A stretch of 64,000 bases of DNA from Gracilibacillus halotolerans (lineage in GTDB: Bacteria; Bacillota; Bacilli; Bacillales; Amphibacillaceae): contig NZ_JACHON010000004.1 of assembly GCF_014206945.1 (NCBI RefSeq), positions 141,209 through 205,208 of the forward strand. The letters are read 5' to 3'. A program made the translations under genes and the position numbers. The notes under the pieces were generated by a model that was not told the DNA's origin, searched no databases, and saw only the letters and a list, made by a program, of their open reading frames with translations. Positions 26,734 to 36,692 of this stretch are shown here, piece by piece. The stretch's first letter is position 1. Each line of letters begins with the position of its first letter.

Positions 26734-28158
26734 TTAAAAATCTAAGTTCAATACGATTAATTTTTCGTTCGTCATTTCTTTAATGGTGTATTTTGGACCT
26801 TCTTTGCCGCTACCACTATTTTTCACTCCGCCGTATGGCATTAAATCTACACGGTAGGAGGATGCATCATTTACCATCATCCCTCCCACTTCCATATGTT
26901 TCGCTGCATAAAAAGCGGTATTAATATTATTCGTAAAGATAGCACCCTGTAGACCGTATTTAGACTGATTTACATCGATAAGACAATCATCGATATTTTC
27001 AAATTCCGTAATCGTTACAACTGGAGCAAATATTTCTTCACAGACCACCTTCATATTTCTCGACACGTTTGTTAAAACTGTCGGCTCTAGTAAGGCACCT
27101 TCACGATTACCACCGTATGCTATTGTAGCACCATTTCGTACGGCTTCTTGAATCCATTCCTCAGCTCTTTTTGCTTCTTTTTCATCGATCATTGGACCAA
27201 TATCTGTTGTAGGATCGGACGGATTACCAACATTCAAAGCCTTAATTTCATCGAGAAATTTAGTTAAAAATTCTTCCCTAATCTCTTTGTGTAAATATAC
27301 TCTTTGGACAGCGATACAAACTTGTCCAGCATACGCAAAGCTCTGCGCTGCTATTGCTTTGCTTGCCTTCGTTAGATCAGCATCTTTATCTACAATAACC
27401 GGAGAATTATTGCCGAGTTCAAGAATTAACTTTTTCAGCCCTGTTTTTTGTTTGAATTGTAATCCAACGTCTGTACTTCCTGTAAATGTATATAGAGCAA
27501 TACGTTCATCTTCCATTAATACATTACCTACTGTAGATCCAGGACCTGGCAATACATGTAACATTCCTGCAGGCAGACCAGCTTCTTGTAAAATTTCAGC
27601 TAGTTTAATAGCAGAAATAGGTGTTTGACTTGCTGGTTTCAAGATAACAGTATTTCCGGCAGCTAGTGCTGGTGCTATTTTGTGTGCCACTAGGTTTAGT
27701 GGAAAATTAAATGGACTGATAGCAGCTACTATCCCAACTGGTACACGAATCGTGAACGCAAGTCTATTTTCTGATCCGGGAGCAGATTCTACTGGCACTC
27801 CTTCACCCGTAATTCTTTTTGCTTCTTCCGCAGATACGAGAAGTGTCTCTACTGCTCTATCGACTTCTCCTCGTGATTGTTTGATTGGCTTGCCAGCTTC
27901 TTGCATGATGATTTGAGCCATCTCTTCCTTTTGTTCTTGAAGTAGATTAGCTGCTTTATACAAGATTTGATATCTTTCATATGCTGAAAGTGTGTTATTT
28001 TTAAAAGCATCCTCAGCACTATCAATAGCTTGAAGCACTAGCTTTTTATCAGCTTTACTCACTTCTGCAATAGGCTCTTGTTTATATTTATCAGTAACTT
28101 GGATTTTTTCATCGGTATTAAGCCATTCCCCATCTATAAGTAGTGAATATTGTTTCAT
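26734..28158 (-). CDS. NAD(P)-dependent aldehyde dehydrogenase
   Basis: A 474-residue ALDH-superfamily enzyme oxidising an aldehyde to a carboxylate. N151 (SPFNFP), E247 (LELGNNSP) and the nucleophile C281 (AGQVCIAVQR) are conserved, and FTGSTDVG is the Rossmann loop. The GQVCIA version of the Cys motif and GGMMVNDASSYRVDLMPYGGVKNSG at the C-terminus resemble the lactaldehyde/phosphonoacetaldehyde/succinate-semialdehyde-like group; the exact aldehyde is not decidable. It follows the nucleoside transporter on the same strand, 123 bases on, hinting at sugar-aldehyde breakdown from nucleosides. Confidence 0.9.
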   Translation of the reverse strand: MKQYSLLIDGEWLNTDEKIQVTDKYKQEPIAEVSKADKKLVLQAIDSAEDAFKNNTLSAYERYQILYKAANLLQEQKEEMAQIIMQEAGKPIKQSRGEVDRAVETLLVSAEEAKRITGEGVPVESAPGSENRLAFTIRVPVGIVAAISPFNFPLNLVAHKIAPALAAGNTVILKPASQTPISAIKLAEILQEAGLPAGMLHVLPGPGSTVGNVLMEDERIALYTFTGSTDVGLQFKQKTGLKKLILELGNNSPVIVDKDADLTKASKAIAAQSFAYAGQVCIAVQRVYLHKEIREEFLTKFLDEIKALNVGNPSDPTTDIGPMIDEKEAKRAEEWIQEAVRNGATIAYGGNREGALLEPTVLTNVSRNMKVVCEEIFAPVVTITEFENIDDCLIDVNQSKYGLQGAIFTNNINTAFYAAKHMEVGGMMVNDASSYRVDLMPYGGVKNSGSGKEGPKYTIKEMTNEKLIVLNLDF

Positions 28159-28281
28159 GATATTCTCTCCCCTTAACGTTGTACGGGTCCTCTCCCTTAT
28201 GTATTGTCTATGATGTTTTTTATGTCTGGTATCGTCTATTTCTATCCAGAGTCAAGTACCCTCTATCAAGAGTGAAAGCTC

Positions 28282-29472
28282 TTATATAAATAAGCCTGCA
28301 ATAGTTGCGGAAAGTATCGATGCTAGTGTCGCACCAACTAATAATTTTAGCCCATATCTTGAAACTCTTGCTCCTTTTTCAGCATCTAGACCTTGTACGG
28401 TTCCTGCAATTATCCCAATGGACGAGAAGTTAGCAAAGCTCGTTAAAAATACGGTTAAAATACCTGTGGCCTTTTCTGAAATATTTCCTACTAATGGTTG
28501 AAGTTCTAACATCGCTACAAATTCGTTGGTGATTATTTTTGTCCCCATAATTGAGCCTGCTGAAATCGCTTCGCTTGCTGGGATTCCCATAAGGAAAGCA
28601 ATTGGCGAAAAGACATAACCTAAAATTTGTTGCAGTGTAACACCACCAAAAATTGCTTGTGTTATCCAGTTTACTAATTCTAATGAAGCTATAAAAGCAA
28701 CTAGCATTGCTGCAACAATAAGTGCTATTTTTCCACCATCTAAGGCACCATTCCCCATTGCTTCAAAGAAACTTTTTGCATCGGAAACTTCTTTAATATC
28801 CACTACATCTTCTTCTGGTCTCACTTTTACAGGAGCAATAATGGAAGCAACAATAAGCGCACTAAACATATTTAACGGTACTGCAACTAGAACATACTCC
28901 ACTGGAAGCATCTGTATGTAAGCTCCGATAATCGATGCCGAAACGGAACCCATCGCTGAGGCGCTAACGATATATAATCGATTATCATTCAAGTGATGAA
29001 ATTGTGACTTAATGGCAAGTAGTGCTTCCGATTGTCCAAAGAACATACTATTCACAGCATTAAATGATTCTACTTTAGGTAGACCTGTTATTTTGGATAA
29101 ACCCCAACCAATATATTTAATTAATAATGGTAAGATTCGTAAATACGTTAAAATAGAAAGTAATGTCGCAAAGAAAATGATTAATAACAATACGTTAAAA
29201 AAGAAAACACTTGCGCCTTCTTCAATAACTAAACCTCCAAGAATAAAGGCCACACCTGTTTGTCCAAACTCAATCAATTTATTAAACATAGAAGAAATGG
29301 ACTGTATTATTATCTCTCCTATTGGCGTCATGAACATAAACCATGTTGTAATTAGTTGTGCCAGTAGCATGACCCCTATACCAATAAAATTGATATTCTT
29401 TCTATCATTGGATAGAGCGTACGCCAATCCAATCACAATCAATACAGACAAAACCCCTAATAAAATACTCAT
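28282..29472 (-). CDS. Concentrative nucleoside transporter, NupC/CNT family
   Basis: A 396-residue membrane symporter for nucleosides. The N-terminal Nucos_tra2_N segment, the gate domain and the C-terminal transport domain are recognisable: FGQTGVAFILGGL, SVFFFNVLLLIIFFATLLSIL, VNSMFFGQSEALLAIKSQ, GSVSASIIGAYI, and FTSFANFSSIG in the form LTSFANFSSIGIIAGT. The cation may be H+ or Na+. It precedes an aldehyde dehydrogenase gene. No nucleoside phosphorylase is adjacent. GGAGG sits before the ATG. Confidence 0.93.
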   Translation of the reverse strand: MSILLGVLSVLIVIGLAYALSNDRKNINFIGIGVMLLAQLITTWFMFMTPIGEIIIQSISSMFNKLIEFGQTGVAFILGGLVIEEGASVFFFNVLLLIIFFATLLSILTYLRILPLLIKYIGWGLSKITGLPKVESFNAVNSMFFGQSEALLAIKSQFHHLNDNRLYIVSASAMGSVSASIIGAYIQMLPVEYVLVAVPLNMFSALIVASIIAPVKVRPEEDVVDIKEVSDAKSFFEAMGNGALDGGKIALIVAAMLVAFIASLELVNWITQAIFGGVTLQQILGYVFSPIAFLMGIPASEAISAGSIMGTKIITNEFVAMLELQPLVGNISEKATGILTVFLTSFANFSSIGIIAGTVQGLDAEKGARVSRYGLKLLVGATLASILSATIAGLFI

Positions 29473-29744
29473 ATTTGCTCCTCCGATCCAATTCTCGTTA
29501 TTACTAATTTACCCATTTTCACTTAGCAATAATCCTAACTAACATTTATATTATTTAGATTAATGCTTAAACATGTACAAAGTTTTCTCGTGAACTACTC
29601 CAGATTACATTCTCCTAAATACACATCTCTATACAATAACACAAAAAAGGGAGATTATTTAAAGAATTACCTCTCAAAATGTTTAATCTTTTTACCTCCC
29701 TGCGCATACAATGGATTAATACAAGCAGAGGAGGGGATGTTCAC

Positions 29745-30896
29745 TTGAAAAATAGAAATTTTGTTATATCGGAAGAAGATTGGTCCCTCCACCGAAAAGG
29801 GTTTGATGACCAAAAACGTCATCAGGATAAAATAAAAGAGGTATTGAGAAACAAACTACCTGAAGTAATTAGTGAAGAAAACATCGTTATGTCAAGGGGA
29901 AAAGATATTATTCGTATCCCTATTCGTTCTTTAGACGAATATAAAATACGTTACAATTCATCAAATCGTAAACATGTTGGTCAAGGTGACGGGGAGGGCA
30001 ACCCAAGTGTAGGGGATGTAATAGGTAAGGATTCTTCTGACCAATCCGATAAGGCTGGTGATAAAGCAGGCGATCAGCCTGGAATAGATTATTATGAGGC
30101 AGAGGTCGATTTTGAAACAATCGAGGAAGCCTTTTTTTCTCAACTTGAGCTACCGAATTTACAGGAAAAAGAGAAAGATAATATTACGACAACAAATATT
30201 GAATTTAACGATATCCGCAAGCAAGGTTTAACTGGTAATATTGATAAAAAACGTACGATGCTCGCAGCTTATTTACGTAATGCTTTGGAAGGAATCCCTA
30301 CTTTTTCACCAATTTATCCTGATGACCTACGTTATAAAACGTGGGACGATGTGGTTAAACCTGAGTCAAAAGCTGTCGTTATTGCACTGATGGACACAAG
30401 TGGCTCGATGGGGCAATTTGAAAAGTATGTAGCAAGAAGTTTCTATTTTTGGATGGTACGATTTTTACGGAAAAAATACGAAACAGTGGATGTGGAGTTT
30501 GTAGCACACCATACAGAGGCAAAGGTTGTAGACGAAGAATCCTTCTTCACAAAGGGCGAGAGTGGAGGAACCATTTGTTCATCCGCTTATCGAAAAGCAA
30601 TCGATTTAATTGAATCCAAATATTCACCTAGTCGATATAATATTTATGTCTTTCACTTTTCTGATGGTGATAATTTAACGTCTGATAATCGCAGAGTAAT
30701 GGAGGCATTAGAAAAATTATTTCCATATATTAATATGTTTGGCTATGGTGAAGTGAATCAGTTCAATCGTTACTCTACTTTAATGCAAACGTTTAAACAT
30801 ATTAACCACCCATTATTTAAACATTTTATCTTACGGAACCGCGAAGACGTATTTTATGCGATGAAGGAATTCTTTAGTAAGCAAAAAACAACATAA
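29745..30896 (+). CDS. yhbH: Sporulation protein YhbH (VWA domain, UPF0229)
   Basis: A 383-residue protein matching B. subtilis YhbH. The N-terminus reads [19 protein letters not shown], then [15 protein letters not shown] and KHVGQGDG. The C-terminal von Willebrand A domain has the metal-site motif DTSGSMG and [13 protein letters not shown]. The start is a TTG at 29745 with GAGGAGGGG eight bases before it; an in-frame ATG at 29679 lacks a ribosome site. YhbH works with the kinase PrkA in sporulation, and E. coli YeaH/YeaG are the counterparts. Here prkA is 5.8 kb away and convergent, not adjacent. Confidence 0.93.
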   Translation: MKNRNFVISEEDWSLHRKGFDDQKRHQDKIKEVLRNKLPEVISEENIVMSRGKDIIRIPIRSLDEYKIRYNSSNRKHVGQGDGEGNPSVGDVIGKDSSDQSDKAGDKAGDQPGIDYYEAEVDFETIEEAFFSQLELPNLQEKEKDNITTTNIEFNDIRKQGLTGNIDKKRTMLAAYLRNALEGIPTFSPIYPDDLRYKTWDDVVKPESKAVVIALMDTSGSMGQFEKYVARSFYFWMVRFLRKKYETVDVEFVAHHTEAKVVDEESFFTKGESGGTICSSAYRKAIDLIESKYSPSRYNIYVFHFSDGDNLTSDNRRVMEALEKLFPYINMFGYGEVNQFNRYSTLMQTFKHINHPLFKHFILRNREDVFYAMKEFFSKQKTT

Positions 30897-30900
30897 ATAT

Positions 30901-31020
30901 AGAAAAGCGTAAGCACCTTGTTCACCCTCGACAAGCTTAAGTAAGGCTTGACGTGGCGCTCTTTGCCACAGAATAGCATTACTTAAGACCTCGAGGGGGT
31001 AGGGGCTGAAGCTAGACAAT
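30901..31020 (+). repeat. 120-bp dispersed repeat, copy 1
   Basis: From AGAAAAGCG to AGCTAGACAAT, this matches 36476-36595 at all but a handful of positions, in the same orientation. Ends are partly complementary (AAGCACC..CCTCGAC versus CTCGAGGGGG..GGTGCT-like), so it can fold as a long imperfect hairpin. It begins four bases after the yhbH stop. A 5' fragment of a second unit follows at 31023-31054. Confidence 0.9.
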
Positions 31021-31022
31021 AT

Positions 31023-31054
31023 AGAAAAGCACAAGCGCCTTGCTCATCCCCGTT
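31023..31054 (+). repeat. Truncated repeat unit following copy 1
   Basis: AGAAAAGCACAAGCGCCTTG and the next dozen bases repeat the first part of the 120-bp element, then stop. The same full-plus-truncated arrangement occurs at the other copy. Confidence 0.75.
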
Positions 31055-31060
31055 AAACAA

Positions 31061-31100
31061 AAAAGTCGCCAAAGGAGTATAATATCTCCTCTGGCGATTT
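31061..31100 (-). terminator. Terminator of odhAB
   Basis: The minus strand reads TCGCCAGAGGAG, loop, CTCCTTTGGCGA, then a run of T. It lies just past the odhB stop. Confidence 0.9.
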
Positions 31101-31109
31101 TGTGTTCTA

Positions 31110-32366
31110 TTATCCTTCTAACAATAAATCATATGGATCTTCTAAAAGTTGTTTAATACGCACTAAGAATTGGACAGCTTCTTTTCCATCTACAATGCGG
31201 TGGTCATAGGACAATGCCACATACATCATTGGACGAATTTCTATCGTATCATCCGGCATTGCTACAGGACGTTTTTGAATCGTATGCATTCCTAAAATCC
31301 CTACTTGAGGCGCATTTAAAATCGGTGTAGATAATAGAGAACCGAATATTCCACCATTTGTTATGGTGAAGGATCCACCTTGTAAATCTTGAAGCTGTAA
31401 TTCTTTATTACGAGCTTTTAGACCAAGATCCATAATTTCAGATTCAATTCCAGCAAAGTCTAACTTATCAGCATCACGTACAACTGGAACTACTAATCCA
31501 TCATCTGTCGATACCGCAATACCAATATCATAGAATTTCTTTAATAGAATTTCATTATCTTCAATTTCAGCATTAAGATATGGGAAATCTTTTAATGCTG
31601 CAACGACTGCTTTTGTAAAGAATGACATAAATCCAAGCTTTACACCATGCTTTTCTTGGAATTTATCTTTTCTTTCACTTCTGAGCTTCATTACTGCTGT
31701 CATATCAATCTCGTTAAACGTTGTTAGCATAGCTGAATTGTGCTGTGCTTCCACTAAACGCTTTGCAATTGTTTGACGACGACGTGACATTTTCTCGCGT
31801 TCGATGCGATTATCGGAAGTTTGTTCATTAGCTGCTGGTTGGCTCGCTTTCTTCTCATTACTAGATTGTGCTTTGGAAGGTGCTTTTGCGTGTTGTTCTA
31901 CATCTTCTGAACGTACACGCCCTAATGGATCACTTGCTTGAACTTCTGATAAATCGATACCTAATTCACGAGCTCGTTTTCTCGTGGCTGGTGAAGCAAT
32001 AACTTTATCTTTAGAACCTGCAGACGGTGATGCAGATTCTTTACTTTCCTCAGCCTGTGAGTCTTCCTTAGCTGTTTCTTCTTTAGGCGTATCCGTAGAT
32101 GGTGATTCAGATGACGATGCAGTTGCACTTCCACTTTCGTCTATTTCAGCGATTACCTCACCTACTTCTACATCTTCCCCTTCTTGCTTTAAAACCTTCG
32201 CAAGAGTACCACTGTATTCAGCATTTACTTCAACGTTCACTTTATCTGTTTCTAGCTCACAGATAGGATCCCCTTTTTGGACGGATTCACCTTCTTTAAC
32301 TAACCATTCGGCTATCGTACCTTCTGAAATAGATTCTGCTAACTCTGGCACCTTGATTTCTTTCAT
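31110..32366 (-). CDS. odhB: 2-oxoglutarate dehydrogenase E2, dihydrolipoamide succinyltransferase
   Basis: A 418-residue E2 core of the TCA-cycle 2-oxoglutarate dehydrogenase. One lipoyl domain (1-77) carries the lipoyl lysine K42 ([11 protein letters not shown]). A Ser/Glu/Ala-rich linker (78-125) follows, then the peripheral subunit-binding domain ([25 protein letters not shown]). The catalytic acyltransferase domain ends in [12 protein letters not shown] with H389 and D393. The start overlaps the odhA stop by four bases (ATGA), coupling the two. E3 is not encoded nearby and is presumably shared with pyruvate dehydrogenase. Confidence 0.96.
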   Translation of the reverse strand: MKEIKVPELAESISEGTIAEWLVKEGESVQKGDPICELETDKVNVEVNAEYSGTLAKVLKQEGEDVEVGEVIAEIDESGSATASSSESPSTDTPKEETAKEDSQAEESKESASPSAGSKDKVIASPATRKRARELGIDLSEVQASDPLGRVRSEDVEQHAKAPSKAQSSNEKKASQPAANEQTSDNRIEREKMSRRRQTIAKRLVEAQHNSAMLTTFNEIDMTAVMKLRSERKDKFQEKHGVKLGFMSFFTKAVVAALKDFPYLNAEIEDNEILLKKFYDIGIAVSTDDGLVVPVVRDADKLDFAGIESEIMDLGLKARNKELQLQDLQGGSFTITNGGIFGSLLSTPILNAPQVGILGMHTIQKRPVAMPDDTIEIRPMMYVALSYDHRIVDGKEAVQFLVRIKQLLEDPYDLLLEG

Positions 32367-35245
32367 TTGGATTCTCCTCCTTCAGACATCTCTAAAGCTT
32401 TTGCTAAAATACGTTTTTGCTCCGTTCTGTGAATTTGTGGATCTCCTACCGAAGGCGAAGAACGATGACAACGGCCAACATATTTTAATTCTATATCTTT
32501 ACCTAATTCATCTAGCATTGTGAATAGAGGTTCTTTCACAAAATCCCAGCTTCCCATATTCTTCGGTTCTTCCTGGACCCATACAACTTCTTTTACATTC
32601 GGACATCCCTTTAATACCTCTTTTATCTGTTTTAGCGGGAATGGATATATTTGCTCTACTCTAAGCACGTGAACATGCTTGTAGCCTTCCGGGTTCTCGC
32701 TCATTTTCTCTTCAATATCAACCATCACTTTACCAGAACCAATAAGTAGCCGTTCCGCTTTTTTGGACGTTTTATTGAGACCCGGTTGGAGCAATAGTGG
32801 CTTAAATTTTCCAGTTGTAAATTCTTTAAGCTCCGACACTGCTCGTGGGCTTCGTAATAAACTTTTCGGTGTCATTATGATTAGTGGACGAGCTGCTTCA
32901 CTATCTACAAGGGCTGCTTGCCTACGTAACAAGTGGAAGAATTGCGCACTATTTGTTACATTCGCAACAATCCAGTTGTTTTCTGCAGCACTCTGTAAAA
33001 ATCTCTCCAATCGCGCACTCGAGTGTTCTGGTCCTTGACCTTCATAGCCATGGGGTAAAAGAACTACCATGTTGGAGCGCTCTCCCCATTTTGCTCGAGC
33101 AGAGGAGATGAACTGGTCAAAGATAACTTGAGCCACGTTAGCAAAATCACCAAATTGCGCTTCCCATAATACTAGGGTTTTAGGGGCTTTTACACTATAT
33201 CCATATTCAAAACCTAGTACCGCTACCTCTGAAAGCGGGCTATTATGGATATCAAAGGTTGCCTTCGCTTCCGATAAACCATGCATAGGACTATATGTTT
33301 CATTCGTCTCCACATCATGTAGTACAAGATGTCGATGGGCGAATGTACCACGCTCGGAATCTTGACCACTCATACGAATTGGCAAACCATCATGAAGGAT
33401 GGAACCAAATGCGAGGGCTTCACCAACCGCCCAATCCGCTTTTCCTTCTTTATCAAATGTTTCATGTCGCTTCTGAAGTATTCTCTCAAGTTTTTTGAAA
33501 GCTTGGAATCCTTCTGGTCGCTCCAATAACCCTTTGTTTATCGATTTAAGTACGTCTTCTGGTACAGCCGTATCAAAATCTTCTAAATCCTTTTGTAAAG
33601 CCTCTGGTATTGGTTCTGCTTCTGGGTTTTCATTAATGTTCTCTGTCATACTATCGTAGATGCCTTTTAGTTTTTCAAAGACACCATTTTTCATTGATTC
33701 AAAGGTTTCTGGTGTAATAATCCCCTCATCCTCAAGTTGCTTTGCATAAACGGATGCACAAGTAGGATGATTATCGATTTGTTTATATAGTAATGGCTGA
33801 GTAGCACGTGGTTCATCCATTTCGTTATGTCCATAACGACGGTATCCAACTAAGTCAATCACTATATCTTTTTTAAACTTCTTGCGATAATCATACGCTA
33901 ATACTGCCGCTGCAATACAAGCTTCTGGATCGTCGGCATTTACATGGATAATCGGCACCTCGAAACCTTTCGCTAAATCGCTCGCATATCTCGTAGAACG
34001 ACTCTGTTCTTGACTTGTTGTAAACCCGACAAGATTATTTGCGATAATATGTAAGGTTCCACCAGTTTCGTAGCCAGGTAATGCACTCAGATTAAACGTT
34101 TCAGGAACTACTCCCTCACCGATAAATGCTGCGTCCCCATGTATTAATATTGCAAAGGCCTTATTTGTGTCACGAATCGGTTTACCTTTTTGATATCGGT
34201 AATCCTGCGCGGCTCTCGTAAAACCTTCTACAACTGGATTCACAAACTCTAAGTGTGAAGGGTTATGAGCTAGTGTAATTTTTGTAGGCGATGGCTTTTC
34301 GCCTCCTACTTCACGCTCTGCTCCAAAATGGTATTTTACATCTCCAGTCCAGCCATAAGAAATAGCTCTAGAGTCTGGTGAAGATGGAATTAATTCTTTA
34401 TCAGCTGACGGATGGAATTCGGAAAATAGTTTATCAAAAGGCTTACCTAATATGTGTGTGAGTACACTTAACCTTCCGCGGTGTGCCATCCCCATTAGAA
34501 TTTCTTCTGTGTCATCATAGAGTGAATTTTGCACAAATCGATCCAATATCGGGACCATCATTTCTAATCCTTCGATCGAGAATCGTTTCTGTGCTACGAA
34601 TGTCTTGGCTAAGAAATTCTCAAAGCCTTCAACATCTGTGATTTTTTGTAACAATTCTTTTTTCTCTTCCTGTGACATGGATAAGCGATATTTTCCTGAT
34701 TCGATATTCTGTTGAAACCAGTAACGCTCTTCATCGTTATTAACATGGTCATATTCAAATGAAATTCTACTCGCATACTGATTAAGTAGATATTCCACTA
34801 AATCGTTAGCAGTTTTAACGCCATCTACCTGACCTTCCCACACCCATTCGGCAGGAATCGCTTCCAAATCTTCTTTCGTTAAACCATAGTTTTCTGGTTC
34901 GACTACCGAAGTATCGATGGAATCCCCTGCTTTAACTGGGTATATATCCGCTTTCAAATGACCGTAACGACGAATAGCCTCAACAAGCCTGATTGCTGAG
35001 GTGAGATGCTTCGCATTCATATTGAAGGATGAATTGCTATGTTGCGTTGCTTCTCCCTGCTGGTTTACTGTTGCTACTTTGGGAGCTCCGTATTGCTCAA
35101 ACATTTCCTGTAATGAGGCATCTACAGAGTTCTTATCTTCCAAATAGCGCTCATACTGTTCTTCTAAATATCCCATATTAGGACCATAAAATTTCGTCCA
35201 GAATCTCTCACTGGATCCCTGCTGTGTCACGTCATATACCCCCAT
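32363..35245 (-). CDS. odhA: 2-oxoglutarate dehydrogenase E1 component
   Basis: A 960-residue thiamine-diphosphate enzyme that decarboxylates 2-oxoglutarate. It opens with the family-typical [23 protein letters not shown]. It contains [41 protein letters not shown] and [13 protein letters not shown] (ThDP/Mg region), and in the second half RGTFAHRH with [25 protein letters not shown]. The annotated ATG has a weak ribosome site; a GTG five codons in (35230) is preceded by GGGGG and could be used instead. A cre-like site lies upstream, suggesting carbon catabolite control. Confidence 0.96.
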   Translation of the reverse strand: MGVYDVTQQGSSERFWTKFYGPNMGYLEEQYERYLEDKNSVDASLQEMFEQYGAPKVATVNQQGEATQHSNSSFNMNAKHLTSAIRLVEAIRRYGHLKADIYPVKAGDSIDTSVVEPENYGLTKEDLEAIPAEWVWEGQVDGVKTANDLVEYLLNQYASRISFEYDHVNNDEERYWFQQNIESGKYRLSMSQEEKKELLQKITDVEGFENFLAKTFVAQKRFSIEGLEMMVPILDRFVQNSLYDDTEEILMGMAHRGRLSVLTHILGKPFDKLFSEFHPSADKELIPSSPDSRAISYGWTGDVKYHFGAEREVGGEKPSPTKITLAHNPSHLEFVNPVVEGFTRAAQDYRYQKGKPIRDTNKAFAILIHGDAAFIGEGVVPETFNLSALPGYETGGTLHIIANNLVGFTTSQEQSRSTRYASDLAKGFEVPIIHVNADDPEACIAAAVLAYDYRKKFKKDIVIDLVGYRRYGHNEMDEPRATQPLLYKQIDNHPTCASVYAKQLEDEGIITPETFESMKNGVFEKLKGIYDSMTENINENPEAEPIPEALQKDLEDFDTAVPEDVLKSINKGLLERPEGFQAFKKLERILQKRHETFDKEGKADWAVGEALAFGSILHDGLPIRMSGQDSERGTFAHRHLVLHDVETNETYSPMHGLSEAKATFDIHNSPLSEVAVLGFEYGYSVKAPKTLVLWEAQFGDFANVAQVIFDQFISSARAKWGERSNMVVLLPHGYEGQGPEHSSARLERFLQSAAENNWIVANVTNSAQFFHLLRRQAALVDSEAARPLIIMTPKSLLRSPRAVSELKEFTTGKFKPLLLQPGLNKTSKKAERLLIGSGKVMVDIEEKMSENPEGYKHVHVLRVEQIYPFPLKQIKEVLKGCPNVKEVVWVQEEPKNMGSWDFVKEPLFTMLDELGKDIELKYVGRCHRSSPSVGDPQIHRTEQKRILAKALEMSEGGESK

Positions 35246-35396
35246 TAGAAGTCACTTAGTACTTTTTTCTTGAACTCCCCATCCAAATAAATATAATGTT
35301 TAACCATTACACCAATAAATATAACCTATTTCACCTTGGGAAACAACAATTTCGATACGATAATTGAAAAACTTTTAAAGCGTTATCTTAATTTAT

Positions 35397-35410
35397 TGTA
35401 AACGGCTTCA
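35397..35410. promoter_or_regulatory. cre-like site upstream of odhA
   Basis: TGTAAACGGCTTCA matches the CcpA consensus TGWAANCGNTNWCA at 13 of 14 positions by eye. It lies about 150 bases before odhA, consistent with glucose repression of the TCA cycle. Confidence 0.55.
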
Positions 35411-35496
35411 AAAGTAGGTGATTTGAACTAGTATAATGGGATTTATTTCATATTAATTTCACTAAGCAACTCTATGTTTTTTTGATTAACCATCAT

Positions 35497-36411
35497 TTAT
35501 TTAATTTCCATTGCAAAACGTTTAAGCAACCATCGTTCTGCTAAATCTATCCATTGTGCAGCATCTGCATTTATTAAATCATGGTTGTTCGCTGTTGCCT
35601 GTGTTGAGAGACTTAAACCGTGTGGACCTTCTTCAAAAATATGTACCTCAAAAGGAATACCTTTGTCTGCTAAAGCAGTAGCCATTCTAGTAGTGTGACC
35701 AACTGGAACTAAGGAATCCTCACTTGTGGACCACAAAAACATAGGAGGTGTGTGTTCATTTACAAGGCGAGCGGGACTTACTTTGTATAATGCCTCATCA
35801 TCTGGCGTTTCTGTACCTAAGAGTGACATAGCAGAAGCTCTAAATAACGCTTCGTCTGATTCATTCTTCTCAATATCTCGCATATACAAGTAATCACTCA
35901 GCATATAACCTGCAATTGTAGTGGCTGGTCGAAGTGCTTCAGGATTTACCTTAAAATAATCCGTTAATATTTCGTGATTCCAATAAACAGAGTAAGTTGC
36001 CACGTTATGAGCACCTGCTGAAAAACCACATAGAGCTATTTTATCTGTGTCAATTAACCAATTATCTGCATTCTCTCTTAGCAATAGCATAGCTGCACCG
36101 ATGTCTCTTATAGGTGATGGAAAAATCGTGCGCTCTCGTTTTTCTACTCCTTTATGAACTAATTCGAATGATTCTCCTTTTTCAAAATAAACGGAATAAC
36201 GTAAAACAAAGACATGATAGCCCATAGCTGCAAATCGTAGCGCAACTGGTTCTGCCTCCCGATCTGAACAAAATAAATATGCACCCCCAGGACAAATTAG
36301 AACAGCAGGTCGCTTTTTACCATTATGTATTTCCGGTGAATCATCCTGAACATACGTAGTCAATATAACATCTTCACGATTTTCATAAAGTTGTATTTTT
36401 TCTACTAGCAT
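35497..36411 (-). CDS. Alpha/beta hydrolase, acetyl-esterase (BD-FAE/Axe-like)
   Basis: A 304-residue serine hydrolase. CPGGAYLFCSDREAEPVALRFAAMGY provides the oxyanion Gly-Gly. GFSAGAH at about residue 145 holds the nucleophile. The late GHTTRMATALADKGIPFEVHIFEEGPHGLSLS gives the His, with the Asp near EDSLVP. The pattern resembles bacterial acetyl-xylan esterases and related carbohydrate deacetylases. There is no signal peptide, so it acts in the cytoplasm, perhaps deacetylating imported oligosaccharides. It stands between odhA and prkA, inside the block bounded by the two 120-bp repeats. Confidence 0.85.
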   Translation of the reverse strand: MLVEKIQLYENREDVILTTYVQDDSPEIHNGKKRPAVLICPGGAYLFCSDREAEPVALRFAAMGYHVFVLRYSVYFEKGESFELVHKGVEKRERTIFPSPIRDIGAAMLLLRENADNWLIDTDKIALCGFSAGAHNVATYSVYWNHEILTDYFKVNPEALRPATTIAGYMLSDYLYMRDIEKNESDEALFRASAMSLLGTETPDDEALYKVSPARLVNEHTPPMFLWSTSEDSLVPVGHTTRMATALADKGIPFEVHIFEEGPHGLSLSTQATANNHDLINADAAQWIDLAERWLLKRFAMEIK

Positions 36412-36475
36412 TGCTCAACCTCCTTTATTTATTAACCAAATTATATACCTCTCCTTCCCATTTGCAAATGGGTAT

Positions 36476-36595
36476 AGAAAAGCGAAAGCACCTTGCTCAC
36501 CCCCGACAAGCTTAAGTAAGGCTTGACGTGGCGTTCTTTGCCACAGAATAGCATTACTTAAGACCTCGAGGGGGTAGGTGCTAGAGCTAGACAAT
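36476..36595 (+). repeat. 120-bp dispersed repeat, copy 2
   Basis: A second copy of the element at 30901-31020, same length and orientation. Shared blocks include GACAAGCTTAAGTAAGGCTT, TTTGCCACAGAATAGCATTA and GACCTCGAGGGGGTAGG. It lies just past the 3' end of prkA, between that gene and the esterase. Confidence 0.9.
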
Positions 36596-36596
36596 A

Positions 36597-36632
36597 AGAA
36601 AAGCGAAAGCACCTCGCCCACCCCCGACAAGA
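36597..36632 (+). repeat. Truncated repeat unit following copy 2
   Basis: AGAAAAGCGAAAGCACCTCG continuing to CCCCCGACAAG repeats the start of the element and then breaks off, as after copy 1. Confidence 0.8.
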
Positions 36633-36651
36633 TTGTATCTTGAGACATAAA

Positions 36652-36680
36652 GAAAAAACTTGGCAACAGCCAAGTTTTTA
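36652..36680 (-). terminator. Terminator of prkA
   Basis: AAAACTTGGC (36655-36664), four-base loop, GCCAAGTTTT (36669-36678). The minus strand continues with T-rich sequence. Confidence 0.9.
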
Positions 36681-36692
36681 AAGTTGCAAGAA

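Noticed and set aside
36415..36666. 83-codon minus-strand frame between the esterase and prkA
   Set aside because: It is generated by the 120-bp repeat; a similar frame arises at the other copy (30831-31034), and it has no ribosome site.
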